DNA from: JAGTVG01 sp963699805
GTDB taxonomy: Bacteria > Bacteroidota > Bacteroidia > Cytophagales > Cyclobacteriaceae
Length of the DNA stretch: 64,000 nt
Direction: 5' to 3'
Assembly: GCA_963699805.1 (NCBI GenBank)
Contig: CAVOVH010000009.1
Location: 248,001-312,000, forward strand
Under the pieces are notes generated by a model. It saw only the letters and a program-made list of their open reading frames with translations. It made no database searches and was not told the origin of the DNA. Position numbers and translations under genes: made by a program. This document shows, piece by piece, positions 19,319 through 28,415 of the stretch (position 1 is its first letter; each line of letters begins with the position of its first letter).

Positions 19319-21022
19319 CTATTTTAAAATACTAACTTCCCTGCCCCGATCCTTGGTGATCCTCAAGATCCCTCCTTCCTTCAATTTTTTCCAGGTCCAT
19401 CCATTCTTTCCTTGGTCCTCCGCCTTGCCCAATGGCACTCCATCCACCGTTATCCTGGATGGCTTTGACGTGATCCTGAGTACCTCCTGTGAAGATGCAT
19501 CATAAGTCTGATAATTGATCCCTCCCGATGAATAGGTTATTTTCTGAACCACTGATGATGAACGGACCAGGTGATCGGTATCACCAGGCACCCATTCGGG
19601 GACCGCACCCAGGGCATCGATGAAATGCCGGATATAATCTCCATAACCATCAGAAAACCAGCTGCCAGGCCAGTTTGGACCTACCCGTACGACTCCATTC
19701 TCATCGGTCATATAGGTGGCAAAATTCAAATAACGCCGGGCCTGATCCTTAAACCAGGGATCTCCGGATAATTCGTACCACATGGCACAAGCCGAACCGT
19801 AACGGGCCGTGTGGCTTCCCATGGGCTCATAGCACCAGGTCTGCTCCTTGATGGCATCCATTCCATCAGTCTGGAAAGCGGCATTTACCCAGTGGATCAG
19901 TGCCGGAACATTTTTACTGATATTGGGATCCCATTCCGGATGTTTCATTAAATATTTGGCAGTTTCCATGGGTGTGATCTGTACCCGGTTCGATTCGGTG
20001 GGGTCGTTGGGAATATCCTCAAAATAACCATTCCAGATACCGGAAATGATGGGACCATTCCGGGAATAAAGCCATTCCCAGGCCAGTTTCCGGGCTTGCT
20101 GATAGTTATCTATTTTTTCAGGGGATAGTTGGATACGGTCCTGGATACGGTTAAGCTCATCGAATAATTTAATGGGTTCGATCACATTGGAGCAGTAATC
20201 ATCAAGGATCCTCCCGGTTCTTGCATTGAGTCGGAAAGGCCAGGGAGATTTGTTGGTACTCGTTAAAGCAAAAGGCGAAGCATCATTCAAGACATCCCTA
20301 ACATGTTCCGCAAGTGCATCGGCACAATGGATGGCGGCTTCCAGGTATTTATTCTCTTCCGTAATCTCGAAAAAAAGCAGATATCCATAACCCAGCTCGC
20401 CCACTTTATCGGGCTCGATGCCATGAAGGCCATCTCCACGCATCCCGTCCGCTTCCCATCGTGTGGCTCCCTGATAGATCCGTTCAAAAGGATCGGAGCT
20501 CGCATAAGGCACTCTTTCCCACGCCCATCCTGCCGGAGTGGTACCGTTTTCCAATTGATAATCCAACATATTCCTGACTAGGTCCAGATAGGTTTCATCG
20601 CCGGAATAAACCCGGTATCCCAGGGCAAGGGAGTGAACGGATCCGGCAAAAACACAAGCCGGATTATGCATCCAGTCCTCAGGCAAAATCCCGTCAATGG
20701 CATCCGGATTGTCCTGCATATGTGGGCCCTGGAAACAGCAAGTCACGAAATACAGTTTTTCGCCTGTCCTGGGTTCAATGGGAACCCCTTCTTTCATGAA
20801 TTCCGAAGCAAGCCGAATGACCTGGTCAAAACCAGCTCCTGATATCTCCGGTTGATACCAGGATAATACATGATGGCCAGCATCAAAATAAGCGGAATGC
20901 CCGGCAATTGAATCCTCCGAATGCGTATCTACAACCTGTCCTATAAGGGGTATGTAAAAAAATGTCTCAAAAATTAAACATAAAAACATTTTAAACATGA
21001 TTCTCCAGAATTTTCTCATCAT
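19319..21022 (-). CDS. Uncharacterised exported (alpha/alpha)-barrel enzyme, paralogue B
   Basis: A 567-residue protein with a hydrophobic N-terminus (signal peptide ending near YIPLIGQ). It is helical and rich in Trp and aromatic residues and shares motif order with the gene at 13645-15294: DQVIRLASEFMKEG, YFEDIPNDPTESNRVQI, GSHTARYGSACAMWYELSGD, DGYGDYIRHFIDALGA and EVLRITSKPSRITV, then a conserved C-terminal beta unit ending GGILRITKD. Conserved His, Tyr, Asp and Arg in SHTAR and DGYGDYIRH are candidate active-site residues. I do not recognise a named family; toroid hydrolase, polysaccharide lyase or epimerase are the options. It lies 17 bases downstream of the DUF5107-type fragment in the GH2 run. 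Confidence 0.75.
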   Translation of the reverse strand: MMRKFWRIMFKMFLCLIFETFFYIPLIGQVVDTHSEDSIAGHSAYFDAGHHVLSWYQPEISGAGFDQVIRLASEFMKEGVPIEPRTGEKLYFVTCCFQGPHMQDNPDAIDGILPEDWMHNPACVFAGSVHSLALGYRVYSGDETYLDLVRNMLDYQLENGTTPAGWAWERVPYASSDPFERIYQGATRWEADGMRGDGLHGIEPDKVGELGYGYLLFFEITEENKYLEAAIHCADALAEHVRDVLNDASPFALTSTNKSPWPFRLNARTGRILDDYCSNVIEPIKLFDELNRIQDRIQLSPEKIDNYQQARKLAWEWLYSRNGPIISGIWNGYFEDIPNDPTESNRVQITPMETAKYLMKHPEWDPNISKNVPALIHWVNAAFQTDGMDAIKEQTWCYEPMGSHTARYGSACAMWYELSGDPWFKDQARRYLNFATYMTDENGVVRVGPNWPGSWFSDGYGDYIRHFIDALGAVPEWVPGDTDHLVRSSSVVQKITYSSGGINYQTYDASSQEVLRITSKPSRITVDGVPLGKAEDQGKNGWTWKKLKEGGILRITKDRGREVSILK

Positions 21023-21039
21023 TATAATATATTTTGGTT

Positions 21040-21615
21040 TTACAAAGGCAGTTTACGATCCGTAAAAAGTTTCGCATCCAACAGATCCGGTTGAATATCC
21101 CGGGCTTTCCGGAAGGAACTTAAAGCATTTATTTTATCATCCAATCCCCAATAAGCCAATCCCCGAATAAAATATCCTTCTGACTGTTGATTTTTATATT
21201 CCTGACGAACTTTGATCGACCTGAGGGCCAGACCTTCCTCTGGTTTTCGATTGAGCATTTTTTCTGACCTCTCCATGAGCCGTCTGTATATTTCCTTTGC
21301 CTTTCCCGTATTCCCCATTTTTTCCTGAGATAATCCCCCGTAAAAATCGATCAATGATAATTTTTCACCTCCCCAGCCTTCAAGCGTCTCAAAACCAATC
21401 ATTTTTTGATCATATTTCTTCGCCTCTTCAGGATTACCCATTTGTTCGAAACACCTGGCAATCCAGTAATTGGCAATGCCTGTCCTTGAATCACTTTCTA
21501 TTTCAAGGTTCCTGGGAAACTCAAAAACCTGTTGTAAGGATTCGATGGTTTGTTGATAATTACTCTGACGCATCAGGTCCATTTCAGGTATAAAAAGTAA
21601 AATAAAGTTTCTCAA
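21040..21615 (-). pseudogene. DUF5107-type TPR tail, probably a gene remnant
   Basis: About 191 residues counted from a TTG. The sequence is tetratricopeptide-like and matches what I know of the C-terminal TPR region of DUF5107 proteins, where a segment like FEFPRNLEIES is followed by ANYWIARCFEQMG, FYGGLSQEKMGN and GYFIRGLAYWGLDDKINAL. Normal family members are around a thousand residues, with a large N-terminal beta domain that is missing here. There is no ATG at a plausible start; in-frame sequence opens just after the GH2-type stop at 21645. It may be a decayed remnant or a stand-alone TPR domain. The neighbours (glycoside hydrolases) match the usual context of complete DUF5107 genes. Confidence 0.5.
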
Positions 21616-21644
21616 ACTGCCTTTTGTTTTCCTTGCAGGATCTT

Positions 21645-22958
21645 TTAAATGGGATTCCCCACATAAAAAGGTTTATTGGCAGTTGCATAATGATTCTCCC
21701 CATCATACAAAAAAATATAAATCCGATAAGCGCCATCCTCACCTGGTGCCATAAAGGTAACTTTATTTCCTCCCAGCTCGTCCACCAGACCTTTAATCAC
21801 CTCAGGAGTCTTTTCTCCCTGCCCGGCATAATCCGCATAGTCGGCTTCCGGCCGGATCTCCCATACAAAGATAATCGCGTCCCCATCCGGATCGTTTGCG
21901 ATCACTTCGGCCTCATGCAATGATCCCGGAACCAGAATCACATCATCCAGGTAATGAGCATCATCTATGGTCAGGGAGTCAATATGAGGTGCCTGGTTAT
22001 CTGGCTTATTGCCGGTCCACATTTCATACATAACTCCGACTGCTTCCGATTCATTCCCTTCAGGATCGAGCATGCCAAACCAAGTATGAGTATGTTCCTG
22101 TTTCCACCCCCACAAAAACACATAGGATCCCAGGCATTGATCCGGATGGGTCTTGATCACATCCAGATACTTTTCACGGTAAATGTTGGCTTTGACGGAT
22201 GTATTCTCCTCATAAGGAGCTCCCCAGCTGGTCCGGGGTACTTCCCAATATCCTGATACACCCCATTCAGTAAAGACATATGGCTTTTCCCATCCATACT
22301 CTTCAAGCAATCGGGGAACCTCAAACATAGCCCCATACATATTTAATCCCAGCAGATCAAGAGCTGGTGCTCTCTTTTTCAAATCCCTGATTTTCTCAAA
22401 CATGGAATCACCCACCACGGTCATCACTGGATGACCCGGATCAATTTGATGGATGGCACTGGCAATCTGGTTTACTGCATCCCATACGGATAATTTATAG
22501 GGCAAAGTTCCCGGAATGTAATCCAATTCATTCCCGATGGCATACATTAACAATGCCGGATGGTCCTTGATAGACCGCACCATTTCCATAATCGTGTCAA
22601 ATTGTTCTTTTACCATTTGGGGATTGTCATAATCCATTCCATCCCGCTCAGCCCGGATGGGAAGTGAAACTAAAACAGAAAGACCCTCTTCGTTGGCCTG
22701 GTCGAGTCCTTCCTGAAATTCGCGCCAAATACGTACAGAATTGGCTCCATATTTTTTCAGTTTATCCTCAAAGGAATTTCCGACAACCCCTTTGATAAAA
22801 TAGGGTGCCCCGTTACGAATCAAATTATATGAGCTGCCTTCCTTTCTGATTTGTATTTCCGGCAGATTTTGTTTTGACGTATTACAACCAGAATATAATA
22901 AGCCCAGGCCTATTATACATATTATTTTTATTGACGAGGGATGAATTTCAGTTTTCAT
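21645..22958 (-). CDS. GH2/GH5-type TIM-barrel glycosidase lipoprotein with C-terminal beta domain
   Basis: A 437-residue lipoprotein (lipobox LLYSGC near residue 24). It resembles the catalytic barrel of GH2 enzymes without the N-terminal jelly roll: NGAPYFIKGVVGNSF at the start, DHPALLMYAIGNELDY carrying the acid/base Glu near residue 145, and KPYVFTEWGVSGYWE carrying the nucleophile Glu near residue 240. Residues from about 320 on form a PKD/Ig-like domain with ANDPDGDAIIFVWEI. A beta-galactosidase, beta-mannosidase or glucanase role is possible. Its start overlaps the stop of the full-length GH2 gene by 11 bases, so the two are translationally coupled and probably act on the same glycan. 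Confidence 0.82.
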   Translation of the reverse strand: MKTEIHPSSIKIICIIGLGLLYSGCNTSKQNLPEIQIRKEGSSYNLIRNGAPYFIKGVVGNSFEDKLKKYGANSVRIWREFQEGLDQANEEGLSVLVSLPIRAERDGMDYDNPQMVKEQFDTIMEMVRSIKDHPALLMYAIGNELDYIPGTLPYKLSVWDAVNQIASAIHQIDPGHPVMTVVGDSMFEKIRDLKKRAPALDLLGLNMYGAMFEVPRLLEEYGWEKPYVFTEWGVSGYWEVPRTSWGAPYEENTSVKANIYREKYLDVIKTHPDQCLGSYVFLWGWKQEHTHTWFGMLDPEGNESEAVGVMYEMWTGNKPDNQAPHIDSLTIDDAHYLDDVILVPGSLHEAEVIANDPDGDAIIFVWEIRPEADYADYAGQGEKTPEVIKGLVDELGGNKVTFMAPGEDGAYRIYIFLYDGENHYATANKPFYVGNPI

Positions 22959-25101
22959 GACTATTTTTTGCGACTATTTCCACTTTGCGTATTGATTTTG
23001 TGGGTTTCATGTTATCAGAAGATATAGCCTCGGCAATCAAAAAATACTTGCCTTTTTTCATAGGGAAACTGAGATTAAATTCGTAAGTATGCTGACCCAG
23101 TGAAATTATATTAAAATTTTTGGATTGAGAGGAAACGCTTTCCCCATTGTAATCGAGTAGTTTTAGACTTAACTGGCCAGACAAATCCTTTTTTAAATCA
23201 TTGACCATCATCACAGCTATTTTGGAAGAGGCTCCCTCATCCATTGTTTTTTGGGTGAAATTGATATATATCCCCAGAGGTTTAAATGACTCGATCAAAT
23301 ATTTTTTATAGGGTTCATGAATTTCGAGGGTTTCAATATTTGAAAAAAGATCTCCAGTGATAACATTTTCGAAATTTCCTGTAAGAAACGTAAAATGGAG
23401 CACACCTGCATAGTTCCGGTGAGCTCTGAAATATTCAGTTTCAATTCCAAGTAAATAGGCTGCTAATTCAATCCGTTCCTGATTGGAATATCCTGGTGCT
23501 ATTGAATCATATACCCTTTTTGTCAGTAATGTTGGACTGCCATCCCGGTTCAGCCATAACCAACCGTATTCATTTAGCACGGTGGCATGCGCAGTTGGAT
23601 GGGGTGAATTGGTAGTTTTTGCAGCTACCCCTTCATCATACTCATTGAAGGACCAACCATCCCATGAAATATTATAATGATGGTCTTCTACAGGATCGTT
23701 AATTCCTACGGGGAGGCCATATCCATTATCCCAGGCTCGGTTTGACAGGTCCAGATGGCGGACATCCCGGATGATCGACCGTAATGCTTCTGTATCAGTC
23801 TCATTACAAATGTCCCACCAGGCAACGGAAGGATGATTCCAGTTATCCTCCATCCAGTTGATCACCTGTTTTTTAATTTCAAGCGTATCCCAGTAATTAT
23901 GGAATGGCCAGATAAAAAATTCATTTTGAATGATGAGCCCTGCTTCATCGGCTATATCCAGCCAGAATTGGGGAACCGGCCCGATACAGAAACGAAATGA
24001 ATTCCAGTTAAATTTTTTCGGCCATTCAACGAGTAATTTTCGCACCCATTCCTCATTCCAAGGTTTATCGCCACAGTTATCATCATCGAAGAATCGGTGG
24101 AGCGTAATATTCGATCCACGCAGATAATAGGGTTCCCCGTTTAGAAAGGCTCTTTTGGTACGTGTATCAAAATGAAAATCACGCATGCCAAACCTGGTAG
24201 TTTGTATATCGTTACCTAAGCGCGTCTCAAGCACATAAAGGTTGGGATCAGCAGGTGACCATCGTTTCAGATCATGTACGTTTATCCTTTGTGATGCCAG
24301 GATGGTGTCATTGTTCAATACTTTAAATGATTCACCTTTTTGACGGATCAGGTAGTTTATCCCATTTGCGGGTCGAATGGCATAGTCCATATTTACATTT
24401 TTTGTTTCACCTCGATGAACAATCTTTGCCTGTACTTGAATGCTTGAATCATAAATATTGGGGGCTACTTGAATATTGGCTATATATGGGTATTCTGTAG
24501 CAATTATCGATACGTCATCATAAATACCGGGAGTCCATTTGGGCTTCTCATAGTCACTGCCAGTCGGGACCCAAGTAGGTACTGCAGCGGGATGAGCACC
24601 TATTCGTATAAGGATTGTATTGAAACCGGGCTGTTCTACAAGGTGCGAAATATCAAAATATCCGGTCGTAAAGCAGCCAAAATGGTTTCCTGCTTCCTTA
24701 CCATTAATCCAAACCTTTGTGCCAAACTGCGCTTTGTTAATCTTTAGCAAAACGAGCTCGTGTTTATCAACCAGTTCAACTGAGGTCTTGTACCAGAAAT
24801 AATTCCTGCTTTGTCTGGAAATTCCAACCTGAAGCGAATCCGTTGAAATATTTTTTATCGATGCCCTTACCCACGAATTATTCAAATAATCAATCCCATC
24901 AAAAGCATCCACATCCCTGAAAGCTGGCTTACATAAGTTGGCCATTCCAGGTACTGGTCCACGGTGAGTAAACTGCTTCGGGATATCTTCTGAAAGTTCA
25001 CTTTCTTCAACATCCCATTCACCATTTAGAGAAATTTCTTTCCGCTGACCAAAAGAGGAAGATAAGAAGCCAACCATCAGGACAATTAAAAAGTATTTCA
25101 T
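22948..25101 (-). CDS. Exported glycoside hydrolase family 2 protein
   Basis: A 717-residue GH2 enzyme with a signal peptide ending near LSSSFGQ. The order is standard: N-terminal sugar-binding jelly roll (about residues 25-200, with KINKAQFGTKVWINGK and HFGCFTTGYFDIS), an Ig-like domain to about 310, then a TIM barrel. The barrel shows FLNGEPYYLRGSNITLHR, WNHPSVAWWDICNETD with the acid/base Glu, and TVLNEYGWLWLNRDG with the nucleophile Glu. GH2 covers beta-galactosidase, beta-mannosidase and beta-glucuronidase; the specificity is not fixed here. It is the first gene of the leftward run, with about 317 bases of AT-rich DNA upstream that should hold its promoter. Confidence 0.9.
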   Translation of the reverse strand: MKYFLIVLMVGFLSSSFGQRKEISLNGEWDVEESELSEDIPKQFTHRGPVPGMANLCKPAFRDVDAFDGIDYLNNSWVRASIKNISTDSLQVGISRQSRNYFWYKTSVELVDKHELVLLKINKAQFGTKVWINGKEAGNHFGCFTTGYFDISHLVEQPGFNTILIRIGAHPAAVPTWVPTGSDYEKPKWTPGIYDDVSIIATEYPYIANIQVAPNIYDSSIQVQAKIVHRGETKNVNMDYAIRPANGINYLIRQKGESFKVLNNDTILASQRINVHDLKRWSPADPNLYVLETRLGNDIQTTRFGMRDFHFDTRTKRAFLNGEPYYLRGSNITLHRFFDDDNCGDKPWNEEWVRKLLVEWPKKFNWNSFRFCIGPVPQFWLDIADEAGLIIQNEFFIWPFHNYWDTLEIKKQVINWMEDNWNHPSVAWWDICNETDTEALRSIIRDVRHLDLSNRAWDNGYGLPVGINDPVEDHHYNISWDGWSFNEYDEGVAAKTTNSPHPTAHATVLNEYGWLWLNRDGSPTLLTKRVYDSIAPGYSNQERIELAAYLLGIETEYFRAHRNYAGVLHFTFLTGNFENVITGDLFSNIETLEIHEPYKKYLIESFKPLGIYINFTQKTMDEGASSKIAVMMVNDLKKDLSGQLSLKLLDYNGESVSSQSKNFNIISLGQHTYEFNLSFPMKKGKYFLIAEAISSDNMKPTKSIRKVEIVAKNSHEN

Positions 25102-25418
25102 TTCAAATAGTCTAAAAAATTAAAGAATTGATCCCCTCAAAATTAGACAATTGAAATATACGATTTTTACAGTATTTTACATAATTCAAAAATTGAATTG
25201 AATTGATTTATATTGCACCTACATTAATATAAGGGAGATGTCGGGATTTTAGAACCCAATAGGATGAGTTAATACAATCTATAATCCAAAATTTGAGCTC
25301 GGATCAGAATTAGATGAATGGAACAATTTCTCATTTTTATCTATATTTATAAGTAAGGAGTATTGCCAGATTCAACTTAAATGGATCAGATACAAGGCAT
25401 CTGGAATCATCATAATAA
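25102..25418. other. AT-rich divergent intergenic region
   Basis: This 317-base gap lies between the GH2 start (leftward) and the DUF1801 start (rightward). It is AT-rich and should contain both promoters. I found no convincing palindrome, small gene or repeat. Confidence 0.5.
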
Positions 25419-25871
25419 ATGGGTATGCAAAACAAAAGATTTAATTCAGTTGAAGACTTTCTTGAATATCTTCCTGATTATGAACGCAAAATTGTAGATG
25501 TGTTAAGGGCCGTTGTATGGGATTGCATTCCGGATTGTATTGAAAAAATATCGTACAATGTCCCTTACTATTACCGGCATTCAAGGATCTGCTTTATCTG
25601 GCCCTCCAGTATTCCCTGGGGAAATGTGAAGATGAATGGAGTTCAACTGGGATTCTGTAATGGTTATTTATTGAAGGATGATATACAATACCTTGAGAAG
25701 GGCAACCGGAAGCAGGTATATATTAAGACATTTCAGGATGTGAAAGAAATAGATGTTGATTTGGCAAGAAACTACCTATATGAGGCAGTGGAAATTGATG
25801 CCTTAATAAAAAAAGAAAAGAAAAATTCCCGGCCGGATAAAAAGGGAGGAAGCCTGAGAATCATTCATTAA
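25419..25871 (+). CDS. DUF1801 (YdhG-like) protein
   Basis: A 150-residue cytoplasmic protein of the DUF1801/YdhG family. The fold is suggested by YLPDYERKIVDVLRAVV, CIEKISYNVPYYYRHSRICF, GVQLGFCNGYLL and the end of the domain near DLARNYLYEAVEID. Start choice is between ATG 25419 and ATG 25425, both in frame. Function is unknown for the family; members often occur singly as here, with a GNAT gene 58 bases downstream on the same strand. A lysine-rich tail follows the domain. Confidence 0.8.
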   Translation: MGMQNKRFNSVEDFLEYLPDYERKIVDVLRAVVWDCIPDCIEKISYNVPYYYRHSRICFIWPSSIPWGNVKMNGVQLGFCNGYLLKDDIQYLEKGNRKQVYIKTFQDVKEIDVDLARNYLYEAVEIDALIKKEKKNSRPDKKGGSLRIIH

Positions 25872-25929
25872 TAGGATCATCCCGGCTTCATAAAAATGAT
25901 TTTTATTCATTTCTGACGCTTTAAGAAAA

Positions 25930-26730
25930 ATGAATTCTGACATTCAGGTATCAGTGATACGCGATAAACAGCTTATTGAAAATTTCCTGCGGAAGGATCC
26001 ATTGATGCATCTTTATGAGATCGGGGACCTGGATGATTTTTTCTGGCCTCAAACCCGTTGGATTGCCCTGGGATCGGAGGGAAATTTAATTTCGATCCTT
26101 TTACTTTACGAGGATTTCCGGATGCCCGTGCTGCTGGCCCTGAATCATAAGCCGCTTCCACCGGAAATGAACGGAATTTTACTTCTGAAACATCTTTTGC
26201 CTTCTTATCTGAATGCCCATCTTTCCACGGAATTCAAGGATCTCCTGAAGCAGGTATATCATATGGAATTTCCCGCTTTACACTATAAGATGGGATTTTC
26301 AGATTATTCTTTCATCCGGAACAAGGATTTCTCGCAGGTAATTCGATTGGGTACGGGAAACCGTAATGAATTACTGGAGCTGTACCGGATCAGCTATCCA
26401 GGAAACTGGTTCCATGAAAGAATGCTCCAGACGGGTCAGTATTATGGATTAAAAATCAATAATCAACTGGTAAGTGTAGCCGGCGTTCATGTATACTCCG
26501 AAAAATACCGTGTAGCCGCGCTGGGAAATATCACCACACATCCAAACTACCGAAACCAGGGTTTAGCGGAAATTGTAACAGCCTGTTTATGCGAGCAACT
26601 CGCTCAACGGGTGGATCATATAGGTCTTAATGTCCATAGCGATAACCTTTCCGCCATCCGGTGTTATCAGAAGCTCGGTTTTGAAATCCTAAGCCAGTTC
26701 GAAGAATGCAGGCTTACTTCAAGGGAATAG
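25930..26730 (+). CDS. GNAT-family N-acetyltransferase
   Basis: A 266-residue protein whose C-terminal 120 residues are a GNAT domain: the acetyl-CoA loop is HPNYRNQGLAEIVTACL and a later motif is LNVHSDNLSAIRCYQKLGFE. The N-terminal half (DPLMHLYEIGDLDDFFWP, ILLLYEDFRMPVLLAL) resembles the divergent GNAT-like half of two-domain acetyltransferases of the DUF4081 type. The acceptor is unknown. It is transcribed in the same direction as the DUF1801 gene 58 bases upstream and is followed by a strong hairpin at 26774-26827. Confidence 0.85.
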   Translation: MNSDIQVSVIRDKQLIENFLRKDPLMHLYEIGDLDDFFWPQTRWIALGSEGNLISILLLYEDFRMPVLLALNHKPLPPEMNGILLLKHLLPSYLNAHLSTEFKDLLKQVYHMEFPALHYKMGFSDYSFIRNKDFSQVIRLGTGNRNELLELYRISYPGNWFHERMLQTGQYYGLKINNQLVSVAGVHVYSEKYRVAALGNITTHPNYRNQGLAEIVTACLCEQLAQRVDHIGLNVHSDNLSAIRCYQKLGFEILSQFEECRLTSRE

Positions 26731-27053
26731 ATCGTTAAATTTAACGGCTGTAAAATCAGTTTCTTTATAGTCGAATTCCTGTATCTCGTCGTTCAGATGA
26801 TTAAGTTAGCTGTCAGATACAGGAATTTTTCCCTCATCGAGGCGGTCGGTTATGCGCTGGCGATCATCATAACATCCTATTTCCAGCGGATGGAGAAGTT
26901 ATCCCCCTCGTCATTAATCTCCTACTTATTGTGCAGGCATTGGATGGCAGGCCTTTGATTAGAAAAAAGGAATCTGAGATTTTTGCGACTGTGGAATTGG
27001 CGGTTTTTTCCAATAAAAATGAAAAATCATTTACATTTATTGAAACCTTTGCT
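26731..27053. other. Gap between convergent genes with a hairpin and possible coding remnants
   Basis: Besides the inverted repeat at 26774-26827, a plus-strand frame without stops runs from about 26812 into the DUF481 3' end, reading ADGEVIPLVINLLLIVQ and RPLIRKKESEIF. It has no ATG, and the reverse strand is open here too. It could be a decayed gene; I do not recognise a family. Confidence 0.3.
26774..26827. terminator. Long-loop inverted repeat, probable terminator
   Basis: AATTCCTGTATCT (26774-26786) and AGATACAGGAATT (26815-26827) form a perfect 13-base stem with a 28-base loop, followed by further T residues. It lies 44 bases after the GNAT stop and before the convergent DUF481 gene. 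The long loop is unusual for an intrinsic terminator. Confidence 0.6.
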
Positions 27054-28097
27054 TTACCATTCCCACCCGAAGCCAGTCTGAAACACATAGTCGGTTTCAC
27101 TGGCACCTTCCACCGGCTGGTTGTCATAGTTGACTGTGAAACCTAGTTTAACATAAAAATCAAGTGGAAGATCGTACTTTAAATCAAACTTAAAATCGAC
27201 ACGCCACCTCCCCGATTCAGTAATACCAGGAAATACGGTAGCATTGGTAAGCAAACCCAGGTCACCCACGTCGAACATATTTAATTCAGTCCCTAAAAAT
27301 CCTTCCAAACTCTGGCGGTCTGGTGATTCGTCCGAAAAATTTTCATTCATAAATGATGCACCTGCCTGGAAGGCCCAATAGGTTGAATTGGTGTGGATCA
27401 TAAACTTACCCAGACCCAATTTGCCATTTGATCGTAAATTTAGTTTCTGTTCCGTATTGGAGAGAAAGGAAATATCTCCCATCAAAAACCAATCTTTAGG
27501 CAAGAAATACCGGTAAGTGATGTTTCCATCTGTTCGCTTTGTATCAGCAACTGAATCTTGTTTGGATAAAACACTATTATAGGAGGCATCCAATGACCAT
27601 CGTTCGGCCAGATATCCTATTTTACCATTTAAAGAAAATTGCCTCAGGTTATTTGCTTTGGTAAGACTATATCCCACATCTATGGCTGCATATAATCTGC
27701 TCCAGAAACCCGCATCGATTGATTTTAGGAAAACTAAATCCATTAGATCCACCTCAGTTGTTCCTCCTTCATCTATATTAATGGTGGCTCTGCCCGGGGA
27801 GGGAGATTCCAGCGTACCATTGTATCTTCGGCCATCTGATAAAGTGATTAAAAAAAATGACTCGGTATGGATTTCAGTAACCCCACTCCATTCAATCTTA
27901 AAATCCTTGTCACTGTAATCTGTCTCTATAGTCAGTATGCCACGATCCAATGATTTAATCTCTCCCACGATAATATCATCATTTTTCAGAATCAACGAAT
28001 CGGTCTGGGCAAGAAGCACGTGATGGATACCTGAAAAAAACATCAGCATCGCGCAATAAAATATTTTTGGGTTTCTAAAGATGGATTGATTATTCAT
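27054..28097 (-). CDS. DUF481-family outer-membrane beta-barrel protein
   Basis: A 347-residue protein with a signal peptide ending near HHVLLAQ. Residues about 30-125 contain two SH3/LSm-like strand sets (NDDIIVGEIKSLDRGILTIE, LSDGRRYNGTLESP), then about ten amphipathic beta strands of the DUF481 (YdiY-like) barrel with WSLDASYNSVLSKQDS and DFYVKLGFTVNYDN. The chain ends in GFGWEW, with a C-terminal aromatic residue typical of barrels folded by the Bam machinery. The family was first noted as a salt-induced outer-membrane protein; its function is unknown. It is a single gene with a 318-base upstream region shared with the divergent membrane-protein/Xre pair. Confidence 0.85.
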   Translation of the reverse strand: MNNQSIFRNPKIFYCAMLMFFSGIHHVLLAQTDSLILKNDDIIVGEIKSLDRGILTIETDYSDKDFKIEWSGVTEIHTESFFLITLSDGRRYNGTLESPSPGRATINIDEGGTTEVDLMDLVFLKSIDAGFWSRLYAAIDVGYSLTKANNLRQFSLNGKIGYLAERWSLDASYNSVLSKQDSVADTKRTDGNITYRYFLPKDWFLMGDISFLSNTEQKLNLRSNGKLGLGKFMIHTNSTYWAFQAGASFMNENFSDESPDRQSLEGFLGTELNMFDVGDLGLLTNATVFPGITESGRWRVDFKFDLKYDLPLDFYVKLGFTVNYDNQPVEGASETDYVFQTGFGWEW

Positions 28098-28415
28098 ACA
28101 GAATAAACTTTTATGGTTGTGAAACCTTTAAGAATGTGAAAATATTTGATTTTTTTAAAATCTGAATTATATATGGGCAGATTATATATTCTTAAGAATA
28201 AATCCTCTTTTCCGCTTCGGATTCCCTCATTGCAAATTTAATAGATTATTTAAGGGGATTATTTATACACTATTTAAAGTATTTACAGGGATTATCCAGC
28301 AAGTAAATATTTTAATATTGAAATATATTCACAATAAAAACTTTTTTTATTTGACATTTTTGTTATATATTTCTAACTTATTGTTAGGAATTACTAACAT
28401 TCAAAATCGACGATC
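28098..28415. other. Divergent promoter region
   Basis: This 318-base AT-rich gap lies between the DUF481 start and the membrane-protein/Xre pair. It contains a TTGACA at 28351 and a set of three phased half-sites at 28373-28398. I see no small gene in the rest. Confidence 0.5.
28373..28398 (+). promoter_or_regulatory. Phased CTAAC/GTTAG half-sites, probable Xre operator
   Basis: CTAAC at 28373, GTTAG at 28383 and CTAAC at 28394 alternate in orientation at 10- and 11-base steps, so the half-sites lie on one face of the helix. TTGACA at 28351 lies just upstream, and the first start codon of the operon is at 28416. Autoregulation by the downstream Xre protein is a natural inference. Confidence 0.55.
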
